Shown: positions 1 to 9,212 of the stretch, one piece after another
Numbering within the stretch: position 1 is the first letter of the stretch
How the letters are laid out: each line of letters starts with the position of its first letter
Source: Neoaquamicrobium sediminum
Lineage (GTDB): Bacteria > Pseudomonadota > Alphaproteobacteria > Rhizobiales > Rhizobiaceae
Reading direction: 5' to 3'
NCBI RefSeq assembly: GCF_013240295.1
Contig: NZ_JABETK010000001.1
Location: 1,922,001 to 1,986,000, forward strand
Length of the DNA stretch: 64,000 bases
Position numbers and translations under genes: made by a program
Notes under the pieces: generated by a model
What the model was told of the DNA's origin: nothing
Databases searched by the model: none
The model's input: the letters and a program-made list of their open reading frames with translations, nothing else

Positions 1-234
1 GCGATCCGCGCTGCGCTGGATGAACTATGCGAGCGGCACGGCATGAACCTCGTTGCGCCGCCGCTGCATCTGTGCACCGACAACGCCGCCATGATCGCCT
101 GGGCGGGTATCGAGCGGATGCGGGCCGGATTGGTAGAGGATGACGCGATGGGCTTTGCGCCGCGATCCCGCTGGCCGCTCGATACCGGCGCGCCACCGGT
201 CATCGGTTCGGGCAAACGCGGAGCCAAGGCATGA
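1..234 (+). CDS. tsaD: tRNA N6-threonylcarbamoyladenosine synthase TsaD, C-terminal end (partial)
   Basis: The reading frame is open from the first base and ends at 234. It carries the C-terminal TsaD signature [17 protein letters not shown], whose Asp-Asn lies in the nucleotide/metal-binding region of the ASKHA fold. TsaD transfers threonylcarbamoyl to A37 of ANN-decoding tRNAs in the cytoplasm. The start lies outside the window. The stop overlaps the gpsA start by 4 bp (ATGA), so the two genes are probably translationally coupled. Confidence 0.9.
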   Translation, partial: AIRAALDELCERHGMNLVAPPLHLCTDNAAMIAWAGIERMRAGLVEDDAMGFAPRSRWPLDTGAPPVIGSGKRGAKA

Positions 235-1247
235 GCGCGCCCAAGAAGATCGCAGTGCTCGGCGGTGGGGCGTGGGGCACTGCGCTGGCCGCCACGATGG
301 TGCGGGCCGGCAACGCGACCGCCTTGTGGGCGCGGGATGCTGAGATTGTCGCTTCGCTCAACCAGTACCGAGAAAATCCGCGCTACCTGCCGGACATCGT
401 GCTGGAAGCGGGCATCAAAGCGACCGAAAGCCTCGATGAGGCAATCGACGGCGCGGATTGCGTGCTCGCGGTCGTGCCCGCGCAGGCCATGCGCGGTCTC
501 CTCGCTTCACTCGCCGACCGCCTGCCGTCCGGCGTGCCGCTCGTGCTCTGCGCGAAAGGCATCGAGCGCGACAGCGGCCTGCTTCTGTCTCAGATCGCCG
601 CCGAATTGCTGCCGCAGACGCCGATTGCTGCCCTATCGGGGCCGAGCTTTGCCACCGACGTCGCGCGCGGCCTGCCGACAGCGGTGACGGTCGCCGCCGC
701 CGACCCGCAGCTTGCCTCGTTGCTGGCGCTGCTGCTGTCGGCGCCCGCCTTCCGCTGCTATTCGAGCGCGGATCTCACCGGCGTCGAAGTGGGCGGGGCG
801 CTTAAGAACGTGCTGGCGATCGCCGCAGGTGCGGTATCAGGCGCAGGCCTTGGCGCCAGCGCGCAGGCAGCGATGGTGACGCGAGGCTTTGTCGAACTGC
901 GCCGTGTCGGCGCGGCTTTCGGAGCCGAGGCGGAGACCCTGATGGGCCTTTCGGGGCTCGGTGACCTCATCCTCACCTGCGGGTCACCCCAGTCGCGCAA
1001 CTTCTCATATGGTCTGGCGCTTGGGCGTGGTGAAAGCCTGGAGGGCCGGCCGCTCGCCGAAGGCGCGTCGACTGCCGGGATCGCAGCGCGGATCGCGCGC
1101 GAGAAGGGCGTGGACGCGCCGATCATTGAGGCTGTCGACCGCATCCTTCGCGGTAAGGCCAGCATCGCGGAGGCCGTGGCAGCGTTGCTGTCGCGGCCGC
1201 TCAAGAGCGAACAGGAACAACGTCAAGGCAACGGAGACCACCGATGA
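231..1247 (+). CDS. gpsA: NAD(P)+-dependent glycerol-3-phosphate dehydrogenase
   Basis: 338 aa, the usual length for GpsA. It reduces dihydroxyacetone phosphate to sn-glycerol-3-phosphate for phospholipid synthesis in the cytoplasm. The N-terminal Rossmann motif [10 protein letters not shown] is at about residues 11-20. The central motif [17 protein letters not shown] holds the catalytic lysine, and [10 protein letters not shown] follows in the helical C-terminal domain. The start is fixed by the 4-bp overlap with tsaD. It also overlaps the next gene by 4 bp, giving a tight tsaD-gpsA-yciI run, an order that is common in alphaproteobacteria. Confidence 0.96.
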   Translation: MSAPKKIAVLGGGAWGTALAATMVRAGNATALWARDAEIVASLNQYRENPRYLPDIVLEAGIKATESLDEAIDGADCVLAVVPAQAMRGLLASLADRLPSGVPLVLCAKGIERDSGLLLSQIAAELLPQTPIAALSGPSFATDVARGLPTAVTVAAADPQLASLLALLLSAPAFRCYSSADLTGVEVGGALKNVLAIAAGAVSGAGLGASAQAAMVTRGFVELRRVGAAFGAEAETLMGLSGLGDLILTCGSPQSRNFSYGLALGRGESLEGRPLAEGASTAGIAARIAREKGVDAPIIEAVDRILRGKASIAEAVAALLSRPLKSEQEQRQGNGDHR

Positions 1248-1540
1248 TCTTCACTTTCATCTGCAAGGACAAACCCGGCCAGCTCGACGTGCGGCTCGCC
1301 AACCGGCCGGCGCATGTCGACTATCTGATGGCGCTGGATCGCGAGGGCGCGCTCAAGTTCGCCGGGCCGTTCCTGGGCGAGGACGGCAAGCCGATCGGCA
1401 GCCTGGTCGCGGTCGAGGCACAGGATCGCGCCGGCGCCGAGCAGATCGCGGCGGGCGATCCTTATGCCAAGGCCGGGCTGTTCGAGAGCGTCGAGATCCT
1501 GCCGTGGAACTGGATGTTCAAGGCTCCGGAGGCGAAGTGA
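1244..1540 (+). CDS. YciI family protein
   Basis: 98 aa, typical for the YciI-like ferredoxin-fold family. The protein begins [18 protein letters not shown], has a His-Asp pair (AHVDYL) of the kind proposed as active-site residues in YciI proteins, and ends with the usual [13 protein letters not shown] strand. The biochemical role of stand-alone YciI proteins is mostly unknown; some relatives are dehalogenases or dioxygenases. It overlaps gpsA by 4 bp and the EVE gene by 1 bp, so it is in the same operon. Confidence 0.88.
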   Translation: MIFTFICKDKPGQLDVRLANRPAHVDYLMALDREGALKFAGPFLGEDGKPIGSLVAVEAQDRAGAEQIAAGDPYAKAGLFESVEILPWNWMFKAPEAK

Positions 1541-1965
1541 TGGCTTACTGGCTGTTCAAGTCCGAGCCCGACGCCTGGTCGTGGGACCAGCAGAAGGCCA
1601 AGGGCAAGGCCGGCGAGGAATGGACCGGCGTGCGCAACTACCAGGCGCGCAACAACATGCGCGCCATGCAGATCGGCGATCTCGGTTTCTATTACCACTC
1701 CAATGAGGGCCTGGAAGTGGTCGGCATTGTCGAGGTCTGCAAGCTGGCGCATCCAGATTCCAGCACCGACGACCCGCGCTGGGAATGCGTCGACATCCGC
1801 GCGGTGCGCGACATGCCGAAGCCGGTGACGCTCAAGGACGTCAAGGCCAATCCCAATCTCGCCGACATGGCGCTCGTGACCTCGATGCGGCTTTCCGTGC
1901 AGCCGGTGAAGCCTCACGAATGGGAAGAGGTCTGCCGCATGGGAGGTCTCGTTCCCGCGCCGTGA
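1540..1965 (+). CDS. EVE domain-containing protein
   Basis: 141 aa beginning [18 protein letters not shown], which is the hallmark N-terminus of stand-alone EVE proteins (PUA-like fold, thought to bind modified nucleobases). WTGVRNYQARNNMR and the later DLGFYYHS motif are also diagnostic. The ATG shares its A with the TGA of the upstream gene, which fixes the start. Bacterial EVE proteins are often neighbours of YciI and gpsA genes in alphaproteobacteria, as here. The ligand is not established. Confidence 0.9.
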   Translation: MAYWLFKSEPDAWSWDQQKAKGKAGEEWTGVRNYQARNNMRAMQIGDLGFYYHSNEGLEVVGIVEVCKLAHPDSSTDDPRWECVDIRAVRDMPKPVTLKDVKANPNLADMALVTSMRLSVQPVKPHEWEEVCRMGGLVPAP

Positions 1966-2037
1966 CGCCGCCGATTTTCGCCTGGCCGGGCCGAGGCCTT
2001 CATCCGGGCGAACACGGCCCTCATCGCGCCGCCGCAT

Positions 2038-2622
2038 GTGCCCGAAATCCGGTTGCATCTGGCCGACGAGGCCCACGACCTGTGGCAGCGGACGGAGGAA
2101 GAGCTGGAGGCGATCGGGCTGCCGCCGCCTTTCTGGGCGTTTGCCTGGGCCGGCGGGCAGGGGCTTGCACGTCATGTGCTCGACAATGCCGGGCTCGTGC
2201 AGGGACGCAAGGTGCTCGATTTTGCGAGCGGCTCCGGGCTGGTGGCGATCGCTGCGGCAAAGGCTGGCGCTGCGCATGTGCTTGCCGCCGATATAGATGC
2301 GTTTTGTGCCGCAGCCGTGCGGCTCAACGCCGCCGCCAACGGCGTGGCAGTCGATTTCACCGACAACGATCTGGTGGGGACGTCCGGGGCATGGGATGTG
2401 ATCCTGGCCGGGGATGTCTTTTACGACCGGGCTTTCGCAGATCGGCTGTTGCCGTGGTTTGCGCAGATGCGGATATGTGGCTGCGAAATCCTCGTCGGCG
2501 ATCCCGGCCGAGCCTATCTGCCGAAAACCGGTCTCGAAGGGCTTGCAACCTACGAGGTCCCGGTCACGCGGGCGCTCGAGGATACAGAGGTCAAGAAAAC
2601 GACCGTCTGGCGATTCGGCTGA
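2038..2622 (+). CDS. Class I SAM-dependent methyltransferase (NNMT/ETFB lysine methyltransferase-like)
   Basis: 194 aa from a GTG at 2038. Motif I of the Rossmann-like SAM fold is VLDFASGSGLVAIAA, followed by the acidic end of strand 2 (LAADID) and a later WDVILAGDVFYD motif IV typical of lysine-methyltransferase-like proteins. The same frame is coding-like from about 1990 (AEAFIRANTALIAPPHVPEI), but no ATG, GTG or TTG exists there. A GTG at 1962 overlapping the EVE stop lies in another frame, so the true start may be 1962 with a frame disruption between. The substrate could be a ribosomal protein or ETF; this is inferred from the family only. Confidence 0.78.
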   Translation: MPEIRLHLADEAHDLWQRTEEELEAIGLPPPFWAFAWAGGQGLARHVLDNAGLVQGRKVLDFASGSGLVAIAAAKAGAAHVLAADIDAFCAAAVRLNAAANGVAVDFTDNDLVGTSGAWDVILAGDVFYDRAFADRLLPWFAQMRICGCEILVGDPGRAYLPKTGLEGLATYEVPVTRALEDTEVKKTTVWRFG

Positions 2623-2641
2623 TCCGTTTTGTCTCCGCAGG

Positions 2642-3220
2642 TCAGCGCGACACCACTATCACCGTCCTTGGCGAAAGATGCGGCAGCATCCGGGCCATGA
2701 CGCGCGGGGTTATGGCCACGCAGCCCTCGGTGGGCCGAAAACCATCGCTCGCGATGTGAAAGAAGATGGCACTGCCCATGCCGCGCCTGCGCGGGGCTAT
2801 GTTGTAGTTCAGCACGATGCAGCAATCGTAGAGGTTGTCGTTGCGCTGCATGCTTTCGCAGCTTGCCGGGTAAGGCAGCGTGACCGCGCGATTGTAGTTG
2901 CGGTCGCCCGGGGCGTCGCACCAGCCGTCACGCGGGCCGATTCGTCGAAGCGCAAGGCCTGAGCGCAGGTTTGCGAGCCTGCCGTGGCGGAACCATCCGT
3001 CGATCAGCCGCATCCGGCCGAGAGGCGTGGCGCCGTCGCCCTCGCGCTTGATCGCGCGGATGCCGCCGCGTCCCAGCGCGCAGGGAAACACCGTGCCGCG
3101 CCAGACGAGCAGACCTTGCGTCGGCTTTCCCGGACGCGGTCGAACCACGATCGGTGCGTTGCGCGCAAGGCCGCTTTTCGCCGCCTCATTGCGTCCACGA
3201 TATTTGGGGTATGATGTCAC
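2642..3220 (-). CDS. L,D-transpeptidase (YkuD) family protein
   Basis: 192 aa. The C-terminal half has the YkuD catalytic arrangement: a histidine in IFFHIA followed by TEGCVAI with the nucleophilic cysteine. An earlier GDGATPLG motif is also typical of the short alphaproteobacterial family. L,D-transpeptidases make 3-3 peptidoglycan crosslinks or attach proteins to peptidoglycan in the periplasm. No clear signal peptide is visible from the chosen ATG, so the true start may differ. The gene is convergent with the methyltransferase and divergent from the response regulator. Confidence 0.82.
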   Translation of the reverse strand: MTSYPKYRGRNEAAKSGLARNAPIVVRPRPGKPTQGLLVWRGTVFPCALGRGGIRAIKREGDGATPLGRMRLIDGWFRHGRLANLRSGLALRRIGPRDGWCDAPGDRNYNRAVTLPYPASCESMQRNDNLYDCCIVLNYNIAPRRRGMGSAIFFHIASDGFRPTEGCVAITPRVMARMLPHLSPRTVIVVSR

Positions 3221-3313
3221 TGTGGAACAAATCGTCGTGATATTCTTTTTCGGCGCTATGCTTCCGCATAAACCGAGGTGCGGTCAACTGCCGCCTCCAG
3301 CTACGGATAGAAC

Positions 3314-3997
3314 ATGACGTCACGCACCATCCTCATTGTCGACGACGACGCCGATCTGCGCGAAACGCTTGTGGAACAGCTTTCGCTCTACGAGGAATTC
3401 GAAGTGCTTGAGGAGGCCACCGCCGGAAAGGGCGTTCAAACGGCGCGCGGTGGCATTATCGACCTGCTCATCATGGATGTCGGCCTGCCTGACATGGACG
3501 GCCGCGAAGCGGTGAAGCTGCTGCGCAAGGGCGGGTTCAAGGCGCCGATCATCATGCTGACCGGACACGATACCGATTCGGACACGATCCTGGGCCTTGA
3601 GGCCGGGGCCAACGACTACGTCACAAAACCGTTCAGGTTCGCGGTACTGCTTGCGCGCATACGCGCCCAGCTTCGCCAGCACGAGCAGAGCGAGGACGCC
3701 ACCTTCTCTGTGGGCCCTTACGTCTTCAAGCCGAGCCAGAAACTGCTCACCGACCAGAAGGGCGGCAAGGTGCGGCTTACCGAAAAGGAAGCGTCGATCA
3801 TCAAATATCTCTACCGGGCCGACCAGAAGGTGGTGACCCGCGACATCCTGCTCGAAGAGGTATGGGGCTACAACTCCGGCGTCACCACGCATACGCTCGA
3901 AACACACGTCTATCGCCTTCGCCAGAAGATCGAGCGCGATCCCTCGAATGCGGAAATTCTTGTGACGGAAAGCGGCGGTTACAAGCTCGTCCCTTGA
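3314..3997 (+). CDS. OmpR-family response regulator (CenR-like)
   Basis: 227 aa. Receiver domain at residues 1-120 with acidic D10-D12, phosphoacceptor D55 in LLIMDVGLPDMDG and K105 in TKPF. A winged-helix DNA-binding domain spans about 127-227, ending in HVYRLRQKIERDP and a GYKL strand. No partner kinase gene is adjacent. The protein resembles CenR, the essential cell-envelope regulator of alphaproteobacteria, and position near ftsK and lolA would fit an envelope role. The CenR assignment is by recollection of the family and not certain. Confidence 0.85.
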   Translation: MTSRTILIVDDDADLRETLVEQLSLYEEFEVLEEATAGKGVQTARGGIIDLLIMDVGLPDMDGREAVKLLRKGGFKAPIIMLTGHDTDSDTILGLEAGANDYVTKPFRFAVLLARIRAQLRQHEQSEDATFSVGPYVFKPSQKLLTDQKGGKVRLTEKEASIIKYLYRADQKVVTRDILLEEVWGYNSGVTTHTLETHVYRLRQKIERDPSNAEILVTESGGYKLVP

Positions 3998-4052
3998 CTG
4001 TTTTCCCATCGCGGCGGAAGAACCGGGTGGGGGCGCAACCGGGGACCGCGAT

Positions 4053-4508
4053 TTGGCGCTTGACGACGATATCCGCATTTTGTCCGGCGTCAGCCTGTTT
4101 TCCGGACTGAGCGCGGAGCAACTGAGACTGCTGGCGTTCGGCGCGGAAGCCGTACGCTTTCAGGCCGGGCGCGAGATTTATCGCGAAACCGCCCCGGCGG
4201 ATTGCGCCTATATCGTCATCTCCGGCAAGGTCGTTCTCTATCGTGATCACAATGGCGAATCGGTGGCCGTCTCGCGTCTGGGGCCGGGCGCGATTCTCGG
4301 TGAACTCGCATTGATCGCAGATAGCAGGCGCCTGACCTATGCCGCGGCGGAGACCGATGTGGAGATGATCAGGCTCAACCGATCTCTGTTCCGGCGCATA
4401 CTGGAAGAATATCCGGAAGCCGCCGCCGACCTTCATCGGCGCATGCTCGAAGATCTCCAGGAGTTTCTCAAGAAGATCGAGCGTCTCGGCGTCAAGTTCG
4501 CCGACTAG
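4053..4508 (+). CDS. Cyclic nucleotide-binding domain protein
   Basis: 151 aa from a TTG at 4053, preceded by a GGGGA ribosome-binding stretch. It is a single cNMP-binding beta-barrel with the phosphate-binding-cassette-like GPGAILGELALIADSRR. It then ends in a helix (LQEFLKKIERLG) without any CRP-type helix-turn-helix. It is therefore probably not a DNA-binding regulator by itself; a ligand-sensing partner role is inferred. It starts 55 bp after the response regulator stop and may be cotranscribed. The stop nearly abuts the convergent xthA. Confidence 0.8.
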   Translation: MALDDDIRILSGVSLFSGLSAEQLRLLAFGAEAVRFQAGREIYRETAPADCAYIVISGKVVLYRDHNGESVAVSRLGPGAILGELALIADSRRLTYAAAETDVEMIRLNRSLFRRILEEYPEAAADLHRRMLEDLQEFLKKIERLGVKFAD

Positions 4509-4509
4509 T

Positions 4510-5315
4510 TTAATCCAGATCGAACGAGGCGATGACGGGCACGTGGTCCGACGGCCGCTCCCAGCCGCGGGCATGGCGTAGCACCTTGATGCCGGTCAGC
4601 GCCGGCGAAAGGTTGGGTGACGACCAGACATGGTCGAGACGCCGACCGCGATCGGAAGCCGCCCAATCCTGCGCCCGGTAGCTCCACCAGGTGTAGAGCT
4701 TTTCTTCCGGGGGATCGCCTGGCGCATGAGGTCGACCCAGTTGCCGGCGCGGCGCATCGCCTCGAAGCTGGTTGTCTCGATCGGGGTATGGCTGACCACG
4801 TTGAGAAGCTGCTTGTGCGACCAGACGTCGGTTTCCAGCGGTGCGATATTGAGATCGCCGACGAGTACCGAGGAGAGGTTGTCGGCTTCCAGCGCCGGCA
4901 CGTCGTGCATCTCGGCTACGAAATCCAGCTTATGACGGAATTTCGGGTTGATCTCGGGGTCGGGCTCATCGCCTCCTGCCGGTACGTAGAAATTGTGCAG
5001 CAGGATGCGCCGGCTGCCGGCCTCGACGTGGACGGACAGATGGCGGCAGTCGCCATTGTCGCAGAAGCGGCGCTTCTCGACGATCTCGATCGGCCGCCGG
5101 GCAACGGTTGCGACCCCGTGGTAACCCTTCTGGCCGCTGATCGCGACGTGCTCGTAGCCAGCCTTGCGAAAAGCAGAGAGCGGAAAGAGGTCGTCCGGGC
5201 ATTTGGTTTCCTGAAGGCAAAGCACGTCCGGCTGGTAGTCGGCCAGAAACTGCGCGACCAACGGCATCCGCAGCCGCACGGAGTTGATGTTCCAGGTGGC
5301 AATGGAAAAAGGCAT
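4510..5315 (-). pseudogene. xthA: Exodeoxyribonuclease III (frameshifted as sequenced)
   Basis: The protein starts MPFSIATWNINSVRLR and has the exonuclease III/AP endonuclease motifs LCLQETKCPD, GYHGVATVARRP and LVGDLNIAP. The frame breaks at a run of five G on the plus strand (4709-4713). Adding one base restores PPEEKLYTWW, then SDRGRRLDHVW, and a C-terminus with the catalytic SDHVPV motif, ending at 4510. The corrected protein would be about 268 aa, normal for the family. It repairs abasic sites in DNA. A sequencing error is more likely than real loss because all motifs are intact in the two frames. Confidence 0.85.
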
Positions 5316-5442
5316 GGCGGGAATCGAGTCTCAGGCAATCGGGTGCCGGACCCTGCCAGTCGAGCGCCGACAAGACAAGCCACGGCTGCGTAAGCCACCG
5401 GCCTCGGGCGCTATTCCACAGAAAGCGCAGCTTGTGCGTTCG

Positions 5443-6153
5443 TCAGCGGTTGTGGCTGCGCTGCTGCATCTCCTGCACCTTGCGGTGGTCGATGGCGAAC
5501 ACCGAAGGATCAAAAACCACGCCCTGCTCGACGTTGAAGATCATCACCGTCGTGTCCTTGCCTTGGGCATCAGTAATGGTCCACTGCCGCAACTCGAAGC
5601 TGGCAGGGTCGAACATCATCGTAATGGTCGAATCACCGAATACCGACTTGTCGGCAAGCTGGATCGTGGTCAGGTCGTCCTCTTCCTTGACGGCGCGCAC
5701 CTTGTTGCCGGAGAGGTCGATGCGGTCGTCCAGCAGGAGCTTTAGCGGGGTGCGTGACAGCGGATAGATGTCTGCGGTCCGGAGCTTTGTGTTTTCAAGC
5801 ACGACGGTCGTGCCGTCGGATGTCACGCGGAAGTTCGACGGCGCTTCGTAGTTGAACCGCACCTTGCCCGGACGCTCGATGTAGAACTTGCCGCCGGTCT
5901 GTTCGCCGCGCGGGCCGAACTGCACGAATTCGCCCATCATTGTGCGGACGCTGGCGAAATGGTCGGCTATGCGCTGTGCGGTCGCGGCCTGTGCGTCGGC
6001 CGTTGAAACGAACGGCCCGGTGACCTGTGCCAATGCGAGCACGCCAATGCCCAGCGCCGCGGCGCCGAGAAAGCTGCGACGCGTCATGCCAGATACCGGT
6101 TGAGCGGCAATGGTCTTCGCCATGGTGTCCATCGTATTCCGTCCTTGCTTCAT
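5443..6153 (-). CDS. lolA: Outer-membrane lipoprotein carrier LolA family protein
   Basis: 236 aa. An unusually long N-terminus contains a twin-arginine signal (TRRSFLGAAALG) and a hydrophobic stretch ending near residue 55. The mature part has the LolA pattern: a FVQFGPRGEQTGGKFYIERPGK-type stretch at the start, then LRTADIYPL and FDPASFELRQWTI. LolA carries lipoproteins across the periplasm from LolCDE to LolB. It lies directly downstream of ftsK in the same direction, an order seen widely in Rhizobiales. The exact start among three in-frame ATGs is uncertain. Confidence 0.85.
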   Translation of the reverse strand: MKQGRNTMDTMAKTIAAQPVSGMTRRSFLGAAALGIGVLALAQVTGPFVSTADAQAATAQRIADHFASVRTMMGEFVQFGPRGEQTGGKFYIERPGKVRFNYEAPSNFRVTSDGTTVVLENTKLRTADIYPLSRTPLKLLLDDRIDLSGNKVRAVKEEDDLTTIQLADKSVFGDSTITMMFDPASFELRQWTITDAQGKDTTVMIFNVEQGVVFDPSVFAIDHRKVQEMQQRSHNR

Positions 6154-6242
6154 GCCTTTTCAGCTAGGCGTTCAGTTGGGCCGAAATTGGGCCAGCCCGT
6201 TCCGCCCTCAAACGGGGACCGGGCCCACCGGGTTGCATCGAT

Positions 6243-8876
6243 CTAGAACTTGTCTTCTTCCGTCGGCACGAGGATCTCGCGCTTGCCGGCGTGATTGGCT
6301 GGGCCGACGATGCCCTCCTGCTCCATTTTCTCGATGATAGAGGCGGCGCGGTTGTAGCCGATGCCGAGCCGGCGCTGGATGTAGCTGGTCGACGCCTTGC
6401 CGTCGCGCAGCACCACGGCCACGGCCTGGTCATAAGGATCTTCCGAATCCTCGAAGTTGCCGCCGGACGAACCGCCCTTGCCGCCACCACCGTCGCCATC
6501 GTCCTCGTCGTCATCTTCGGTGATCGCGTCGAGATATTCCGGCACACCCTGAAGTTTCAGGTGCCCGACCACCTTCTCCACCTCGTCGTCGGAGACGAAG
6601 GGCCCGTGGACGCGCTGGATGCGGCCACCGCCAGCCATGTAGAGCATGTCGCCCATGCCCAGGAGCTGTTCGGCGCCCTGCTCGCCCAGAATCGTGCGGC
6701 TGTCGATCTTGGAGGTCACCTGGAAGGAGATACGGGTCGGGAAGTTGGCCTTGATGGTGCCGGTGATGACGTCGACCGACGGGCGCTGGGTCGCCATGAT
6801 GACGTGGATGCCGGCAGCACGCGCCATCTGGGCAAGGCGCTGCACAGCGCCCTCGATGTCCTTGCCGGCGACCATCATCAGGTCGGCCATCTCGTCGATG
6901 ATAACGACGATATACGGCATCGGATCGAGATCGAGGTGCTCCGTCTCGTAAATGGCCTCGCCGGTCTCCCGGTCGAAGCCGGTCTGCACCGTGCGGGTGA
7001 TCTGCTCGCCCTTCTTCTGCGCCTGCGCGACCCGCTGGTTGAAGCCGTCGATGTTACGCACGCCGACCTTCGACATCTTGCGATAGCGGTCTTCCATCTC
7101 GCGCACGGTCCATTTCAGCGCGACGACGGCCTTCTTCGGATCGGTGACGACCGGGGTCAGCAGATGCGGGATGCCGTCATAGACGGACAGTTCCAGCATC
7201 TTCGGGTCAATCATGATGAGGCGGCACTGCTCCGGCGTCATGCGGTAGAGCAGCGAAAGGATCATGGTGTTGATCGCGACCGACTTGCCCGAGCCGGTGG
7301 TGCCTGCGACCAGCACGTGCGGCATCTTGGCGATGTCGGTGATGACGGCCTCGCCGTTGATGGTCTTGCCGAGCGCCAGCGCCAGTTTGCACTTGGTCTG
7401 CTCGAAATCGCGGCTGGCCAGGATCTCGCGCAGGTAAACCGTCTCGCGCTTGACGTTGGGCAGCTCGATGCCGATCGCGTTGCGGCCCGGAACCACGGCG
7501 ACACGGCAGGCAATAGCACTCATCGAGCGGGCTATGTCGTCGGCAAGGCCGATAACGCGGGAGGACTTGATGCCCGGTGCGGGCTCCAGCTCGTAGAGCG
7601 TGACCACCGGACCGGGCCGGACATGGATGATCTCGCCCTTGACGCCGAAATCCTCCAGCACGCCTTCGAGCAGTCGTGCATTCTGTTCAAGCGCGTCCTG
7701 TGACAGCGATGGGTCCCGGGCGACGTTCTTGGCCTCCGACAGGAAATGCAGCGACGGCATTTCGAAAGCGTCGGTGCCGATCAGCGAGCGCTGCGCCTCG
7801 CGCTGCACGCGGGCTCCCTGCTGCGGCCGCGCTGCCGGCGCTTCGACGCGGGTTGCCGCATCGGAGCGGAACTGGCGCACCTGGGCCTGAGCGTCGCTCG
7901 CCGGTGGGGTCGGGCGGATGACCACGTCGTCGTCGAAGTCGTCATCATATGCCTGATAGTCGTCGGAATTTCCGACGTCGAAGGGCGGTTCGACCTCGTC
8001 GAGGCGGGGCGCATTGTCGAAGCCGGGTTCGATGCGGTCGGCCCGCCGCGCGACCACAGGCATTTCCGGCATATCGTCTTCATTGTCATAGCGATCGAGA
8101 ACGCGCGGGCGCGGAATGCCGGCCGTGTGACGCCTGACGAACGCCCGCGTCGACAGCCACCAATGCGTGACCGCGCCAAAGGCCGCGAGCAAGCCGCCGC
8201 GCTCGTCTTCGTCTTCCTCGAGATCGTCTTCTTCTTCCACTTCCTGCGCGCGGCGTTTGCGGGCGGGACGGCCCGAGGCTGCCGGAGCGTCTTCGTCAAC
8301 GGGTCGGCGGATGATCGCCGCGCCGAAAGCAAGCAGCCACAGGGTCGGCACCGCATAGAGTGCGATGGTCAGGATCGCAGCCGCACCTGTCGGATAGCCG
8401 CCGGCGAACCAGGACGGGATCGCGAGCGCGACATCGCCGACTACGCCGCCGAGGCCGGAAGGCAGGGGCCAGGTGGGCGGCGCGCCGATGCATCCGACGA
8501 TGCCGGCGGCCAGGGCCGCTCCGCCTGCCCATGCCGCTGCACGGCGCGGCATGCGGTCGACACGGCGGGCCATCAGAAGCCACGTGGCCCAGGCAAGGCC
8601 CGGCACCAGCGCGACCACGGACGAAAGGCCGAAAAACTGCATCAGCAGGTCGGAGACAACAGCGCCGGGATACCCCATCGCATTCGTGACGGGATTGTCG
8701 GTGGCATGGCTGAAGCTTGGATCGGCGACACTCCATGTGCCCAGGCTGGCGAGGCAGAAGGCAATCGCCGCCAGTCCGCCGAGCCCCGCAGCCCGCGTCA
8801 ACTGGCGATGAAAGAAACCTCGCAGGCCGTAACCCGCATCGCCGATGGTCATCTGCGCTGACGCACCCGAACGCAT
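6243..8876 (-). CDS. ftsK: DNA translocase FtsK
   Basis: 877 aa. Four N-terminal membrane segments lie in residues 30-190, followed by a low-complexity acidic linker (about 190-390). The motor domain has Walker A GTTGSGKS near residue 530 and Walker [12 protein letters not shown] near 655. The C-terminal gamma winged helix ([18 protein letters not shown]) recognises KOPS. FtsK couples division-septum assembly to chromosome dimer resolution. A perfect CtrA-type box lies about 80-90 bp upstream of the start, suggesting cell-cycle control. Stop 6243, then 89 bp to lolA. Confidence 0.97.
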   Translation of the reverse strand: MRSGASAQMTIGDAGYGLRGFFHRQLTRAAGLGGLAAIAFCLASLGTWSVADPSFSHATDNPVTNAMGYPGAVVSDLLMQFFGLSSVVALVPGLAWATWLLMARRVDRMPRRAAAWAGGAALAAGIVGCIGAPPTWPLPSGLGGVVGDVALAIPSWFAGGYPTGAAAILTIALYAVPTLWLLAFGAAIIRRPVDEDAPAASGRPARKRRAQEVEEEDDLEEDEDERGGLLAAFGAVTHWWLSTRAFVRRHTAGIPRPRVLDRYDNEDDMPEMPVVARRADRIEPGFDNAPRLDEVEPPFDVGNSDDYQAYDDDFDDDVVIRPTPPASDAQAQVRQFRSDAATRVEAPAARPQQGARVQREAQRSLIGTDAFEMPSLHFLSEAKNVARDPSLSQDALEQNARLLEGVLEDFGVKGEIIHVRPGPVVTLYELEPAPGIKSSRVIGLADDIARSMSAIACRVAVVPGRNAIGIELPNVKRETVYLREILASRDFEQTKCKLALALGKTINGEAVITDIAKMPHVLVAGTTGSGKSVAINTMILSLLYRMTPEQCRLIMIDPKMLELSVYDGIPHLLTPVVTDPKKAVVALKWTVREMEDRYRKMSKVGVRNIDGFNQRVAQAQKKGEQITRTVQTGFDRETGEAIYETEHLDLDPMPYIVVIIDEMADLMMVAGKDIEGAVQRLAQMARAAGIHVIMATQRPSVDVITGTIKANFPTRISFQVTSKIDSRTILGEQGAEQLLGMGDMLYMAGGGRIQRVHGPFVSDDEVEKVVGHLKLQGVPEYLDAITEDDDEDDGDGGGGKGGSSGGNFEDSEDPYDQAVAVVLRDGKASTSYIQRRLGIGYNRAASIIEKMEQEGIVGPANHAGKREILVPTEEDKF

Positions 8877-8952
8877 GAGAACTCCCCGTCAAGCATGGTT
8901 TGCGCAGGCCAGGACGGCCGCGCGGAATCGAGTGCAGGTTAGGCGGTGGAGG

Positions 8953-8968
8953 TTAAGGCGGCATTAAC
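8953..8968. promoter_or_regulatory. Predicted CtrA-binding box upstream of ftsK
   Basis: The sequence is GGTTAA, seven bases, then TTAACC. This matches the full CtrA consensus TTAA-N7-TTAA(C) and is palindromic. It lies 77-92 bp upstream of the ftsK start. CtrA is the master cell-cycle regulator of alphaproteobacteria and controls division genes. Binding here is inferred from sequence only. Confidence 0.65.
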
Positions 8969-9059
8969 CATGCGCCACCGCGCGGTGCGGTGTTGAGACC
9001 GGTCTGTTCCAGTGCGCTGACGATGTTGACCGCTCGCCGATTCCCGTCTAGCGGGTAAG

Positions 9060-9175
9060 ATCATGAGTAGCGACATGGTTTCGATCGTAGTGGGAAGGCG
9101 CGTGGGCAAGGTGGCTTAGGCTGCCTGGCGAAAGCACCCATGCGCGGTAAGCCGGCCCCGGATGGGGCCTTTTTT
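9060..9175 (+). ncRNA. Candidate structured RNA or leader ending in an intrinsic terminator
   Basis: GCGCGUGGG (9098-9106) pairs with CCCAUGCGC (9137-9145). Inside it AGGUGGC (9109-9115) pairs with GCUGCCU (9120-9126) around a UUAG loop. A GGCCCC/GGGGCC terminator hairpin (9154-9169) with six U (9170-9175) follows. The 5' end is not defined; the 8877-9060 stretch holds no gene. It may be a small RNA or a transcription-attenuating leader of the MFS gene that starts 38 bp later. It does not match a riboswitch class I recognise. Confidence 0.5.
9154..9175 (+). terminator. Intrinsic terminator upstream of the MFS gene
   Basis: A 6-bp GC-only stem (GGCCCC and GGGGCC), a 4-base loop and a run of six T. 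Its orientation ends plus-strand transcription just before the MFS gene, so it terminates the candidate RNA upstream. Confidence 0.7.
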
Positions 9176-9212
9176 ATGCCTCTGAACTTGTCCGCTCCCG
9201 AAGCCGATCGTC

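Noticed and set aside
758..1241. Minus-strand open frames inside gpsA
   Set aside because: High GC makes long antisense frames common; the plus-strand frame has all GpsA motifs and these have none.
6291..8861. Long plus-strand open frames opposite ftsK
   Set aside because: They are mirror frames of a clear FtsK gene, rich in arginine, histidine and aspartate without domain motifs.
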